64,000 nucleotides of DNA from Deltaproteobacteria bacterium. GTDB taxonomy: Bacteria; Myxococcota_A; UBA9160; JAJDAL01. The position numbers and the translations under genes are program-made. The stretch is from NCBI GenBank assembly GCA_029261875.1, contig JAJDAL010000050.1:104047-168046 (forward strand). The letters are read 5' to 3'. The notes under the pieces are model-generated. The model was not told the DNA's origin and ran no database searches. It saw nothing but the letters and a program-made list of their open reading frames with translations. Of this stretch, positions 26,636 through 39,079 are shown piece by piece. Position 1 is the stretch's first letter; each line of letters opens with the position of its first letter.

Positions 26636-28693
26636 CTACAGAAACGGAATGATCAACAACGCGACGATATTGATCAGCTTCAGCATTGGGTTGATGGCCG
26701 GGCCGGCGGTGTCCTTGTAGGGATCGCCGACCGTATCTCCGGTGACGGCCGCCTTGTGGGCCTCGGATCCCTTTCCACCGTGCGCGCCGCTTTCGATCAA
26801 CTTCTTGGCGTTGTCCCAAGCCGCCCCGCCGGTGGTCATGGACAGAGCCACGCAGACGCCCGAAACGATCGACCCGATCAGAAGGCCGCCCAGCGCTTGC
26901 GCTCCGAGCAGGAGCCCCACGACGATGGGAACGACCGCGGGAATCAGCGCCGGCGCAATCATCTGGCGCAGCGCGGTTTGCGTGACGATGTCGACGCAGG
27001 TCCGGTAGTCGGGCTTTCCCGTCCCTTCCATGATGCCTTCGATCTCGCGGAATTGGCGACGGACTTCTTCCACCACCTTGCCGCCCGCAATCCCCACCGC
27101 GTTCATGGCGAGGGAGGCAAACACGAAGGGAATCATGGCACCCAGAAACAAACCGGCGAGCACCGTCGTGTCCGAAAGGTCGAACAGCGTACTCACATCG
27201 TCGCCGGCGAGTCGCTTCAGATCCTCGATATAGGCGGCGAACAACACGACCGCGGCCAACCCCGCGGACGCAATCGCGTACCCCTTCGTCACCGCCTTCG
27301 TGGTATTGCCGAAGGCGTCCAGGGGATCCGTAACCGCTCGGACTTCTTCGCCCATGGCGGCCATTTCCGCGATACCGCCCGCATTGTCGGTAATCGGTCC
27401 ATACGCGTCGATCGAGACCACGATCCCCGCGAAAGACAGCATGCTCATGGCGGCGATCCCGACTCCGAAGAGCCCGGCCAGCCAGAAGCAACTCATCATC
27501 GCCGCCACGATCACGATCACGGGCCAAAGTGTCGACTGCATTCCGACGGCGAGCCCGCTGATCACGTTCGTTCCGTGCCCCCCCTCGCTGGCCGCGGCGA
27601 TCTTCTCGACGTGGCGCGAGCCGTCGCCGGTATAGACGTCGGTGATCCACATCATGGCGCCAGTCACGATGGCTCCAATGGCCGCACAGACCCACAAGCT
27701 GAACCATCCCACCGAATGTCCCGAAGCGTCGAGATCCGGGAAGGGGATGACCCACCAATTGAGGAAGAACAAGAGTACGAGCGAGATCCCCGCTGCGATC
27801 CCCAGGCCGAGATACATGGCGCGCATGACTTCCGGCTGCTGGCCGGCCGCGGGCTCGCCGATGGTGACACGCGGAATCGCGATCACGGTGCCGATGATGC
27901 TCACGGCGCCCACGATGAGGGGATACAGGAACATGCCGTCGTTGCCGGGAAAGATGATCAGCGACAAGATCATGACCGCCGCCGCCGTAACGCCGTAGGT
28001 CTCGAACAGATCGGCCGCCATGCCCGCACAGTCACCCACGTTGTCTCCGACGTTGTCGGCGATCACTGCGGGATTGCGCGGATCGTCTTCGGGAATGTTG
28101 GCCTCGACTTTCCCCACCAGGTCCGCGCCGACGTCGGCGCCTTTGGTGAGAATACCGCCGCCCAATCGCGCGAAGACGGAGATCAACGATCCCCCGAACG
28201 CGAGCCCGAGCAGCGGTTCCATGCGATGAACGCCTGTCACGCCCGCGGCCTCCATGGCGTACACGAGGCCCGCCAGCGAAACGAGACCCGCGCCCACCAC
28301 CATCAGGCCCGTCACCGCTCCACCCTCGAAAGCCAGACCGAAGGCGCGTCCGAAGCCCTGGGTGGCGGCCTCGGCCACGCGAATATTGGCGCGAACCGAA
28401 ACATTCATGCCCACGAAGCCGGCAGCGGCACTCGCCAAGGCACCCACCACGAAGCCGAGCGCCGTCCAGGGACCGAGCGCGGGCAAGACGAGAATCAGCA
28501 CACCAATCGGAACACCGACCATGGCCACGGTCCTGTACTGGCGCGCGAGGAAGGCCTGGGCGCCCTCGGAGATCGCCGACGCGATCTCGATCGCGCGCGT
28601 GTTGGTCGCCGGAGCGGCCAAAACGCGGCGGTACAGAACCACGCCGTAGGCGATGGCGACGAGGCCGGCGATAAACGCAAGTGCAGTGACCAT
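26636..28693 (-). CDS. hppA: Membrane proton-translocating pyrophosphatase, K+-independent type
   Basis: 685 residues with about 16 membrane helices. It couples hydrolysis of cytoplasmic pyrophosphate to H+ export. The substrate site motif GADVGADLVGKVE is intact, as are DNVGDNVGDCAG and GDTVGDPYKDTAGPA near the end. GNTTKAVTKGYA has Lys466 at the position that separates K+-independent (Lys) from K+-dependent (Ala) enzymes. ATG at 28693. Its transcript probably starts in the divergent region with the ThDP-enzyme gene; it leads into the permease and lipA-ribE genes on the same strand. Confidence 0.93.
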   Translation of the reverse strand: MVTALAFIAGLVAIAYGVVLYRRVLAAPATNTRAIEIASAISEGAQAFLARQYRTVAMVGVPIGVLILVLPALGPWTALGFVVGALASAAAGFVGMNVSVRANIRVAEAATQGFGRAFGLAFEGGAVTGLMVVGAGLVSLAGLVYAMEAAGVTGVHRMEPLLGLAFGGSLISVFARLGGGILTKGADVGADLVGKVEANIPEDDPRNPAVIADNVGDNVGDCAGMAADLFETYGVTAAAVMILSLIIFPGNDGMFLYPLIVGAVSIIGTVIAIPRVTIGEPAAGQQPEVMRAMYLGLGIAAGISLVLLFFLNWWVIPFPDLDASGHSVGWFSLWVCAAIGAIVTGAMMWITDVYTGDGSRHVEKIAAASEGGHGTNVISGLAVGMQSTLWPVIVIVAAMMSCFWLAGLFGVGIAAMSMLSFAGIVVSIDAYGPITDNAGGIAEMAAMGEEVRAVTDPLDAFGNTTKAVTKGYAIASAGLAAVVLFAAYIEDLKRLAGDDVSTLFDLSDTTVLAGLFLGAMIPFVFASLAMNAVGIAGGKVVEEVRRQFREIEGIMEGTGKPDYRTCVDIVTQTALRQMIAPALIPAVVPIVVGLLLGAQALGGLLIGSIVSGVCVALSMTTGGAAWDNAKKLIESGAHGGKGSEAHKAAVTGDTVGDPYKDTAGPAINPMLKLINIVALLIIPFL

Positions 28694-28993
28694 GATTTAC
28701 TCCTGGCGCGATTGGGCGCGCTGAATCGAATAGATGGCTTTGGGGATGGATGGTGCAGCCCCAGCCGGCGCGGCACCCCCCGGGCGGCCAGCGCGGGGCT
28801 GAAACTAGACCCTCGAAGGCGAAAAATCCAATGTTTCTTAGCGCTTGCGCCGCATTGCGCCCCGCGGGGAGCCCGCCCGCCCCGGGATCGCGGGGCGTGG
28901 TACGCTCGGCGCCCGCTGGAGGGTTCCCAGCGCGATCGAAAGCGAAATTGGGGCGTGTGACGGACGTGCACCCGCCCCCGGTAGGGACCGCCC
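28694..28993. other. Divergent intergenic region hppA / ThDP enzyme
   Basis: 300 bases that must hold both promoters. On the minus strand TTGGAT and TAGTTT lie 18 bases apart within an AT-richer stretch, a plausible hppA promoter but weak evidence. A 9-bp inverted repeat (28858-28866 with 28889-28897) is nearby. No small gene seen. Confidence 0.35.
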
Positions 28994-30532
28994 ATGAATG
29001 GTGCCGAGAGCCTGATGCGAACCGCACGCGCCGCTGGCGTCGAGGTTTGCTTCGCCAATCCCGGGACGACGGAAATGCCTTTGGTGGCCGCCCTCGACAG
29101 CGTCCCGGGCATGCGCGCGATCTTGGGCCTGTTCGAGGGGGTTTGCACCGGAGCCGCCGACGGCTACGGACGCATGTTGGGCCGGCCCGCCCTCACCCTG
29201 CTCCATTTGGGTCCGGGCTTCGCCAACGGCATCGCGAATCTCCACAACGCCCGGCGCGCGGGTTCCCCCATCGTCAACTTGATTGGGGACCAGACCACCT
29301 GGCATCGGGACGCAGACGCGCCCCTGACTTCGGATATCGAATCCCTGGCCCGCCCGGTCTCCGCCTGGGTCCACAGCGTGGAGAGCGCGGGAGAACTCGC
29401 GGCCGCCGGAGCCCGGGCCATCGAAAACGCCGCAGACAACCAAATCGCGACCCTGATCGTGCCCGCGGATTGCCAGTGGGAGGAAGCCTCGGGACCGGCG
29501 CGGCCGGCTCCGGCACCGCGCGCGAGCGAGCCCGATGCGGCGCAGGTCGAAGCCATTGCCGACGCGTTGCGAAACGCCCAATCGCCGGCGCTCCTGTTGG
29601 GCCGCCGCGGCTTGTCGAAGGCGGGCCTCGCTGCCGCGGCGAAAGTCGGCGCGCGCGCCGCGTGCCGGACCCTCGGCGAAACCTTTCCCGCGCGCCAAGA
29701 ACGCGGCGCGGGAATTCTCAACCTCGAACGCCTGCCGTATTTTCCCGAGCAAGCCGCCGAGAGCCTCCAGAACGTCGACGTTCTCGTCACGGCCGGCGCG
29801 CGCGACCCCGTCGCGTTCTTTGGCTATGCGGGCGTTCCCAGCCGTCTGGCGGCCAAGGGCTGCCGGGTCTTGGACCTGGCCCCTTCCGCTATCGACCTCG
29901 TCGCGGCATTGGAGCGACTCGCGGACTTGCTGCCCGCTACCGGTGAAGCGGCGCCCCGTTCCGATGCGAAGCGTCCCGAAGTTCCCTCGGGCGAACTCAA
30001 CCCCGCCAGCCTCGGCGCCGCATTGGCCGCGCTTCAACCCGACGACGCCATCGTGGTCGACGAGGGCGCCACATCGGGCTTGCCCTACTTCCTCTCCGCG
30101 GCCGGCGCCCCACCCCACTCCTACATGGCGTTGACCGGGGGCGCCATCGGGCAAGGCCTGCCCTGCGCGACCGGCGCCGCGATCGCATGTCCGGATCGGC
30201 GCGTGATTGCCCTGCAGGCGGACGGCAGCGGGATGTACACGCTTCAGGCGCTCTGGACCCAAGCGCGCGAGAACCTGAATGTGACGACCGTGATTTGTGC
30301 GAACCGGAGCTATCGAATCCTGCAAGTGGAACTCGCGCGCGCGGGTATCGCCGAACCCGGCCCCCAAGCGCTCTCGCTCACGGACCTGCGCCGACCGGAA
30401 CTCGATTGGACGCATCTCGCGCGTGGACTCGGCGTGGCCGCGGTACGGGTCGAGAATGCCGACGATTTCGCGCGCGAATTGAAACGTTCGCTCGCGGAAC
30501 CGGGCCCGAGCTTGATCGAAGCCCTGCTCTAG
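28994..30532 (+). CDS. Thiamine-diphosphate enzyme, acetolactate synthase/benzoylformate decarboxylase-like
   Basis: 512 residues with the three-domain layout of ThDP enzymes. The N-terminal domain has the catalytic Glu in LGLFEGVCTGAADGYGRM, the middle domain is a nucleotide-like fold, and the C-terminal domain has the ThDP/Mg2+ motif ADGSGMYTLQALWTQAREN followed by ANRSYRIL. The NAxAxGYAR region and short length resemble MdlC-type decarboxylases and stand-alone IlvB-like proteins, not the biosynthetic IlvB with its IlvN partner, which is missing here. Substrate is therefore unknown. ATG at 28994. Confidence 0.8.
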   Translation: MNGAESLMRTARAAGVEVCFANPGTTEMPLVAALDSVPGMRAILGLFEGVCTGAADGYGRMLGRPALTLLHLGPGFANGIANLHNARRAGSPIVNLIGDQTTWHRDADAPLTSDIESLARPVSAWVHSVESAGELAAAGARAIENAADNQIATLIVPADCQWEEASGPARPAPAPRASEPDAAQVEAIADALRNAQSPALLLGRRGLSKAGLAAAAKVGARAACRTLGETFPARQERGAGILNLERLPYFPEQAAESLQNVDVLVTAGARDPVAFFGYAGVPSRLAAKGCRVLDLAPSAIDLVAALERLADLLPATGEAAPRSDAKRPEVPSGELNPASLGAALAALQPDDAIVVDEGATSGLPYFLSAAGAPPHSYMALTGGAIGQGLPCATGAAIACPDRRVIALQADGSGMYTLQALWTQARENLNVTTVICANRSYRILQVELARAGIAEPGPQALSLTDLRRPELDWTHLARGLGVAAVRVENADDFARELKRSLAEPGPSLIEALL

Positions 30533-30573
30533 GAGGACTTCAGCGCACCGGGCGACGCGCCGATGCCTCGATC

Positions 30574-30834
30574 ATGAGACCCGTCGCAATCCGGTTGCTC
30601 GCTCTGGCCGCGATCCCGCTGTTTGCGGGCTGTGTCTTCATGCCCCGCACAGGGACGCCGGTGTTCGTCGAGCGGACCCAGGGCGAATTCTGGAGTGGCA
30701 AGGGAATGCTGACGGAAGTGTCTCCCGATCAGCGCAAGTGTCGCGTGGCCATTCGGACCAGCGCTCTGATCGTGGAACAGAATTGGTACGACTGCGCGGA
30801 TATTCATCCGCGCCAGCCGTCGGACACCCGCTAA
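30574..30834 (+). CDS. Small lipoprotein of unknown function
   Basis: 86 residues with a signal peptide ending PLFAGC, so Cys20 is the probable lipidation site (Phe at -3 is unusual). The mature part is about 67 residues with two further Cys (KCRVAIRTS, NWYDCADI) that could form a disulfide. ATG at 30574 is chosen because the signal peptide starts there; the frame is open upstream into the ThDP-enzyme gene in another frame. It starts 41 bases after that gene, so they are probably co-transcribed. I recognise no family. Confidence 0.6.
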   Translation: MRPVAIRLLALAAIPLFAGCVFMPRTGTPVFVERTQGEFWSGKGMLTEVSPDQRKCRVAIRTSALIVEQNWYDCADIHPRQPSDTR

Positions 30835-30867
30835 CTCGCATTCCACGTGCTTGCGCCGCAATCGCCT

Positions 30868-32067
30868 CTAGGCCTGCGGCACCGCCTCCTCCCCGTCCGC
30901 GCCCAAGGGGTATTCCGCCTTCGCGGTACGGCGTTCGGGGAAACGCAACAGCACCAACACACCCAGCCCCGTGGCCGCAGCCGCGAGGTAGAAGACCGAC
31001 GGATAACCGAAGCGGTCGGCCCAGAACCCCAGGCTCAAGACCGCCAGGGTGAAGCCAAGGTTGAAGGAACCGTTGAACAGCGCCATGACTTTGCCGCGCT
31101 CGTTGTCCGCCGCGGCTTCGACCGCCAGCGCGTTGAAGGCCGGATAGAAGAGCCCGTGGGCCAGGCCAAACACGATCCCGAGTGCCACCAGTCGCCCGGG
31201 CTCGAGGTACGCCATGGCAAAAATCACCGCGCCGTACACGATGAACGATCCCAGCGCGACGCGATAGCGCCCCAGACGGTCCGCCAAGCCGCCCAGGCAC
31301 AGGCGCACCGCCACGCCCGCCAGGGCGTAGGCGATGAAGAAACCGCGCAGGTGCGTGATCCCCCGCTCGAGGGCGAACGGTTGGTGGTACGTCAGCATGG
31401 TGCCGAAGCCGGCGCCGCACAGGGCGATCACCAAACTGAACCGCAACGAACGCGGACGACTCGCCACCGCCCACAAGCTCGGGACCGGGACATCGCCGTG
31501 ATCCCGCGCCGCGGGTTCCCGGATCCCCAGCGACAAGAGCGCCGAGACCGCGGCCATGACCGAAGCCAATACGAATGTGGGCTTCCAACCCGCAGCGTCG
31601 ACGATCGCCTCGCATAGCGCGGGTGAAACGGCGTGCATCGAAAGAAACGACAGACCGAACAAACCGAGTGCCTGGCCCAAGCGATCCGGCGGGGCCTCAT
31701 CGCTCACGAGCGTCGAGCACGAGATGAACACCAGCGCGAAGGCGACACCCTGGATCGCGCGCAGGGCGAAGATCAGGGGGCCCACGGAATCCACCGCCAA
31801 GAACGCAAGCGAGGCCACGGACATGATGCATGCGCCCGCAATCACGAAGGGACGCCGGCGAAAGCGGTCTACCCAGGTGCCCACCAGCGGGATGAAGATG
31901 AACGATGCAATCCCGAAGGGCAGAGCCACCAGTCCGATTTCTCGCGCACCCACACCGAGTTCCACCGTCAGGTACTTCGGAAGCAAGAAGAACGACGCGA
32001 ACGCAAAAGCGAAGGTCGCCTGGGCGAGCACGATCGAGACGAAACTGCGCGTCAGGAGTCGCGACAT
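30868..32067 (-). CDS. MFS transporter
   Basis: 399 residues, about twelve membrane helices. The loop 2-3 motif is GTWVDRFRRRPFVIAG and its partner in the second half is GGLADRLGRYRVALG, both typical of the major facilitator superfamily. A GGGGAGGAG ribosome site precedes the ATG at 32067, which lies inside the end of leuA (16-base overlap). The pairing with leuA hints at export of an amino acid or keto-acid, but the sequence does not show the substrate. Confidence 0.82.
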   Translation of the reverse strand: MSRLLTRSFVSIVLAQATFAFAFASFFLLPKYLTVELGVGAREIGLVALPFGIASFIFIPLVGTWVDRFRRRPFVIAGACIMSVASLAFLAVDSVGPLIFALRAIQGVAFALVFISCSTLVSDEAPPDRLGQALGLFGLSFLSMHAVSPALCEAIVDAAGWKPTFVLASVMAAVSALLSLGIREPAARDHGDVPVPSLWAVASRPRSLRFSLVIALCGAGFGTMLTYHQPFALERGITHLRGFFIAYALAGVAVRLCLGGLADRLGRYRVALGSFIVYGAVIFAMAYLEPGRLVALGIVFGLAHGLFYPAFNALAVEAAADNERGKVMALFNGSFNLGFTLAVLSLGFWADRFGYPSVFYLAAAATGLGVLVLLRFPERRTAKAEYPLGADGEEAVPQA

Positions 32068-33218
32068 GGCTCCTCCCCGCAGATTCTCCGCAGATCCTCG
32101 TCGAACACCTCGGATTGACGGTCCGCGACGCGCTGAAAGGCGCAGAACGCGCGTTCGAACCGCTGGGCATCCAGATCGAAGCCCAGCGCTCGCGTGCGCG
32201 CGGCGAAGCCCGCCCGGCCCGAGAGTTTGCCCAACACGATCTCCGTGCCGCGCGGGTGGCCGATGCTGACCGGGTCCATCACTTCGTAATTCTCCCGCCA
32301 CTTGAGAACACCGTCCTGGTGAATCCCCGAGGCGTGGCGGAAGGCATTCGCGCCCACCACAGCCTTGTTGGCCGCGACCGCCATGCCGCTGCGCGTTGCG
32401 ACCAGCTCCGACAATCCGCAGATCCCCGACGCGTCCACATCCGTATCCACACCCAGCGCCTCGGAATGGATGCGCAATGCCATCACGATCTCTTCGAAAG
32501 ACGTGTTCCCGGCACGTTCACCGATTCCGTTGACCGCCACTTCGACCTGACGCGCCCCCGCGGCAATCGCCGCCAGGCTGTTTGCCGTCGCGAGCCCCAG
32601 ATCGTCTTGACCGTGAAACGAGAGCACCGCGTCGTCGAGCTCGGGAACAGCGGCTCTCAGTTTCCGCAGACGCTCTTCGAGAAATGCCGGATACGCGAAT
32701 CCCACCGTATCCGGGATGTTGATCGTGCGGGCGCCGGCCGCCAGCGCGGTGCGGACGAGTTCGGCGACGAATTCCGCATCGGCCCGGGTCGCGTCCATCG
32801 GGCTGAACTCGACATCGTCCGTGTAGCGCCTTGCACGACGCACCATGGCGGCCACCAGACCGACCACTTCGTTGCGGTTCTTCTGGAGCTGGTGCGCCAG
32901 CTGCATGTCGCTGCTGTTGACGAATACGTGGATGCGCGGTGCCGTCGCGCCGCGCAGTGCCTCTCCCGCGATATCGATGTCGCGCGGGACCGCGCGTGCC
33001 AGGCCGCAGACCCGCGTGTCGCGAACGCATTCCGCGACCGCGGCCACGGCTTGGGACTCGGCCGGCGAAGCCGCGGGAAAACCGGCTTCCACCACATCGA
33101 CGTTCATCGCGGCCAGGCGTTCGGCAATTTCGAGCTTGTCCGCCAGGTCGAAGGAGACCCCCGCAGACTGCTCGCCATCGCGCAGCGTGGTATCGAAGAT
33201 CGAAATTTTCTCGCTCAT
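32052..33218 (-). CDS. leuA: 2-isopropylmalate synthase, short form without the C-terminal regulatory domain
   Basis: 388 residues from the ATG at 33218 (a GTG is directly upstream). It condenses acetyl-CoA and 2-oxoisovalerate, the first step of leucine synthesis. FDTTLRDGEQSAG is the metal/substrate signature, SFHGQDDLGLA and RHASGIHQDGVLK supply the metal-binding His pair and the IPMS-type Gln-Asp. The barrel and the two linker subdomains are present, but the family's C-terminal leucine-binding domain (about 120 residues) is missing. A homocitrate or citramalate synthase is the alternative, but the leucine attenuator upstream supports leuA. Confidence 0.85.
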   Translation of the reverse strand: MSEKISIFDTTLRDGEQSAGVSFDLADKLEIAERLAAMNVDVVEAGFPAASPAESQAVAAVAECVRDTRVCGLARAVPRDIDIAGEALRGATAPRIHVFVNSSDMQLAHQLQKNRNEVVGLVAAMVRRARRYTDDVEFSPMDATRADAEFVAELVRTALAAGARTINIPDTVGFAYPAFLEERLRKLRAAVPELDDAVLSFHGQDDLGLATANSLAAIAAGARQVEVAVNGIGERAGNTSFEEIVMALRIHSEALGVDTDVDASGICGLSELVATRSGMAVAANKAVVGANAFRHASGIHQDGVLKWRENYEVMDPVSIGHPRGTEIVLGKLSGRAGFAARTRALGFDLDAQRFERAFCAFQRVADRQSEVFDEDLRRICGEEPCRDS

Positions 33219-33278
33219 CACATTGCTCCAGTCGCCGTGCCGGCGGCCGGAAAGGGATGAATCGCAACGTGCAGAAAC

Positions 33279-33314
33279 AAAAAACCCCCTCCGGCCAGGC
33301 GCGGCGGGAGAGGG
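33279..33314 (-). terminator. Attenuator terminator before leuA
   Basis: On the minus strand CCCTCTCC (33307-33314) pairs with GGAGGGGG (33285-33292), 8 bp with one wobble, followed by six T (33279-33284). It lies between the leader peptide and leuA, the position of a transcription attenuator. Confidence 0.82.
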
Positions 33315-33333
33315 TTGACGGACCGGCGATCGA

Positions 33334-33414
33334 CTAGCGGTCGCGGACCTCCCCTCCCGCCCCGGGAAGGAGCAGGTTGAGGATCGTCCAGCGCAAGAAG
33401 TGTCGATTCACCAT
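33334..33414 (-). CDS. leuL: Leucine leader peptide (attenuator)
   Basis: A 26-residue frame with an AGAGAGG ribosome site 4-5 bases before its ATG. It reads MVNRHFLRWTILNLLLPG and ends GEVRDR. Five Leu and one Ile codon fall in residues 7-16 (TTG, ATC, CTC, CTG, CTC, CTT). Its stop is 20 bases before the terminator stem and about 115 before leuA. Such peptides are made only to sense Leu-tRNA charging. Confidence 0.78.
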   Translation of the reverse strand: MVNRHFLRWTILNLLLPGAGGEVRDR

Positions 33415-33422
33415 GAACCTCT

Positions 33423-33451
33423 CTTTTAGATCAGTCTCCATCCGTCGTCAA
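33423..33451 (-). promoter_or_regulatory. Possible leu leader promoter
   Basis: TTGACG (33446-33451) and TAAAAG (33423-33428) are 17 bases apart on the minus strand, just after the recG stop. Transcription would begin almost at the leader's ribosome site, which makes this tentative. Confidence 0.4.
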
Positions 33452-33456
33452 GCAAG

Positions 33457-35861
33457 TCAGCCAACTTGAGTCAGGGCCAGGCGATCCCCCCAGCGCGCCG
33501 CCACCGCCCGCGCCAAATCCGGCGAATCCCGCAAACCCGGCTCTCGCCGCACCCGAGCCAGAGCGGCTTCGCGCGCCACGGCGACCAAACGCGCGTCGCG
33601 TACGAGGTCCGCGACTTTGAGGTCCGGCAAACGACCGCTCTGGCGTGTGCCCAGAAACTCGCCCGGTCCGCGAATCCGCAGGTCCGCATCCGCGATCTTG
33701 AAGCCGTCGGTGGTATCCGCCATCGCGCGCAAACGCGCTTCGCTTTCTTCGGTCTGCCCTCGCGCGATCAGCAAACAGGTCCCAGGGCGCTTTCCCCGCC
33801 CGACGCGACCGCGCAGCTGGTGGAGCTGCGCCAAACCGAAGCGTTCCGCGTGTTCGACGATCATGAGTGTCGCGTTCGCCACATCGACGCCGACTTCGAT
33901 CACTGTGGTGCAGACCAGAATCTGAGTTTTGCCGGATTCGAAACGCGCCATGGCGACGTTGCGCGCCTGGGAATCGAGGCGCCCGTGAATCAGGTCCACG
34001 ACACAATCCGAAAACGTGGCTTGAATCTTCTCGGCGGAATCCTGGGCCGAACGCAGGTCGACCTTCTCCGATTCTTCGACCAGGGGATAGACGACGTACA
34101 CCTGCTCGCCACGTGCGACGGTTTCGCGAATCGCTTCGACGATGCGGGGACCTTCGCCCGACCGCAAAACGCCCGTCTCGACCGGACTTCGACCCGGCGG
34201 CAGTTCGTCGATGATCGAAAGATCGAGATCTCCGTACAACGTCATGGAGAGGGTGCGGGGTATCGGGGTCGCGGTCATCACCAAAACGTGGGGCACCGCG
34301 TCGCCGACGGTCTTCGCCGCCAGGGCTTGGCGCTGCAACACCCCGAAGCGGTGCTGCTCATCGACGATCGCCATCCCCAAGCGAGCGAAGCTGAGTTGCT
34401 CTTGCACGAGCGCATGGGTGCCCACCACCAGGTCGACCCGTCCGGCGGCCAATTCGCGACGCACGCGGGATTCTTCGCTCCGCGAAAGCGAGGAAACCAA
34501 CAGCGCGACACGCAACAGCTCGTCCGACTTCCCCGTGCGCGAGAGACGCCGCAAGGTTCTCGCATGTTGTTCGGCAAGCAATTCGGTCGGTGCCATCAAG
34601 GCCGCCTGATACCCGCTGTCCGCCGCCGCGAGCGCCGCCAAGAACGCCACTGCGGTCTTGCCGCTCCCCACGTCCCCCTGCAGGAGACGGTTCATCGGAT
34701 GGGGCTCGCGAACATCCGCACAAATCTGGTCCCAGACGCGGCGTTGCGCTCCGGTGAGGGTAAAGGGAAGTTCGGCCAAGCCGCGCTGCACCCGTTCCCC
34801 ATCGGTGACGAAGGGGAGTCCCGGGGTCGACGCCCGTTCGGCTTTGCGCAGAGCCAGGCCGAGGGTCAACACGAACAGCTCTTCGAGTACCAGGCGCACG
34901 TGCGCGGGGTGACGCCTTTCGCGCAACCGTTCGAGATCCGCATCCGGTGGTGGCGTATGGACCATCCGCAGGGCTTGCGCGGGTTCCGGAAGATCCCCGT
35001 ATTCCGCAGGCGCATCGGAGAAGAAGCCTTGCACCAGATCCGCGTACTCGGCCAGGGCTTGGCCGATGATGCGCCGCAGGGCGCGGGGATTCAGCGTTTC
35101 CGGTGCGCTGTAGTCCGCCACGATTCCCTGGAGTTGCGCGCAATCGCCGTCCTCGTCGCCGCGCAATCGCTCCACCTCGGGGTGGATCAGGACCTTGTTG
35201 AAGCGATATCGCTTTACATCGCCGGTGACGAGTACACGGGATCCTTTCGGGTACATCTCCGAAAGCGTTTCGCCTCCCTGGAACCAGCGCAGGGTGACAC
35301 TGTCGCTGTCGTCGCTCACAACCGCCTCGAACACCCGCCGAAAGCGCCCTCCCCGGGTCCGCGAAGGCGCAAAGCTCGATGCGGTGACGTGGCCCGTAAA
35401 CGTGGCGCGCCGACCGATTTCGAGTTCTTTGATGACCGAAAGCGCGCGGCGGTCGTCGTAACGGGTCGGCAGATGGAGGAGCAAATCCCCAACGCACGAC
35501 AACCCGCGGCGCGCGAGGGTGTCCGCTCGCTTGGGGCCGATTCCTCCGAGCCCCGTCAGTGGCGACGCCAGGGCGTTCTCGGAGAACAGCGGGTCCGCCA
35601 TGGGGCGCAGCCGATCCAGGGCGGATTGAACCGCGCGTTCGCGTTTCGCGGGCTCGATACCGGCGCCAAACGTTCGCTCCATTCGCTCGAGCAGTTTCGA
35701 AATGTCGCGCGGGATGGCGAGTTCGCGCAGGGCCGCTGCCGCCCCGGCCACGGATTCATCGAGGTTCTGAACGCGATCCAGGTGCGCAAAGTCGCTGCGG
35801 GCAGCGAACTCGAGGGGTTGAAGCAGCCGCGCAAGGGCTGTGGCGAAGGGACTCGGCGCCA

Positions 35862-35862
<1 letters not shown>
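33457..35862 (-). CDS. recG: ATP-dependent DNA helicase RecG
   Basis: 801 residues. RecG unwinds stalled forks and branched DNA. An N-terminal helical extension (about 1-100) precedes the wedge/OB domain (about 110-240), then the SF2 helicase core: LLQGDVGSGKTAVAF (motif I), VDEQHRFGV (DEQH box), MTATPIPRTL (motif III) and QLRGRVGRG (motif VI), with the TRG-like end EFLGTRQSGRLPD. The GTG at 35862 overlaps the TAG of carB by one base. The leu leader begins 43 bases downstream. Confidence 0.94.
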
Positions 35863-39077
<3,215 letters not shown>

Positions 39078-39079
39078 CG

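Larger units (their letters stand above)
33279..33414 (-). promoter_or_regulatory. Leucine attenuator region of leuA
   Basis: A leader peptide (33334-33414), an antiterminator strand and a terminator lie in order. The antiterminator strand GGCGGGAGGGG (33351-33361), just after the Leu codons, can pair over about 11 bp with the terminator's 5' side CCCTCTCCCGCC (33303-33314). A ribosome stalled at scarce Leu-tRNA would leave the strand free and block termination; a ribosome that reaches the stop codon would cover it. This is the classic attenuation layout, here inferred from sequence alone. Confidence 0.78.

Noticed and set aside
28858..28897. 9-bp inverted repeat between hppA and the ThDP-enzyme gene as an operator
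   Set aside because: GC-only arms with a 22-base loop are expected by chance here; no regulator gene is adjacent.
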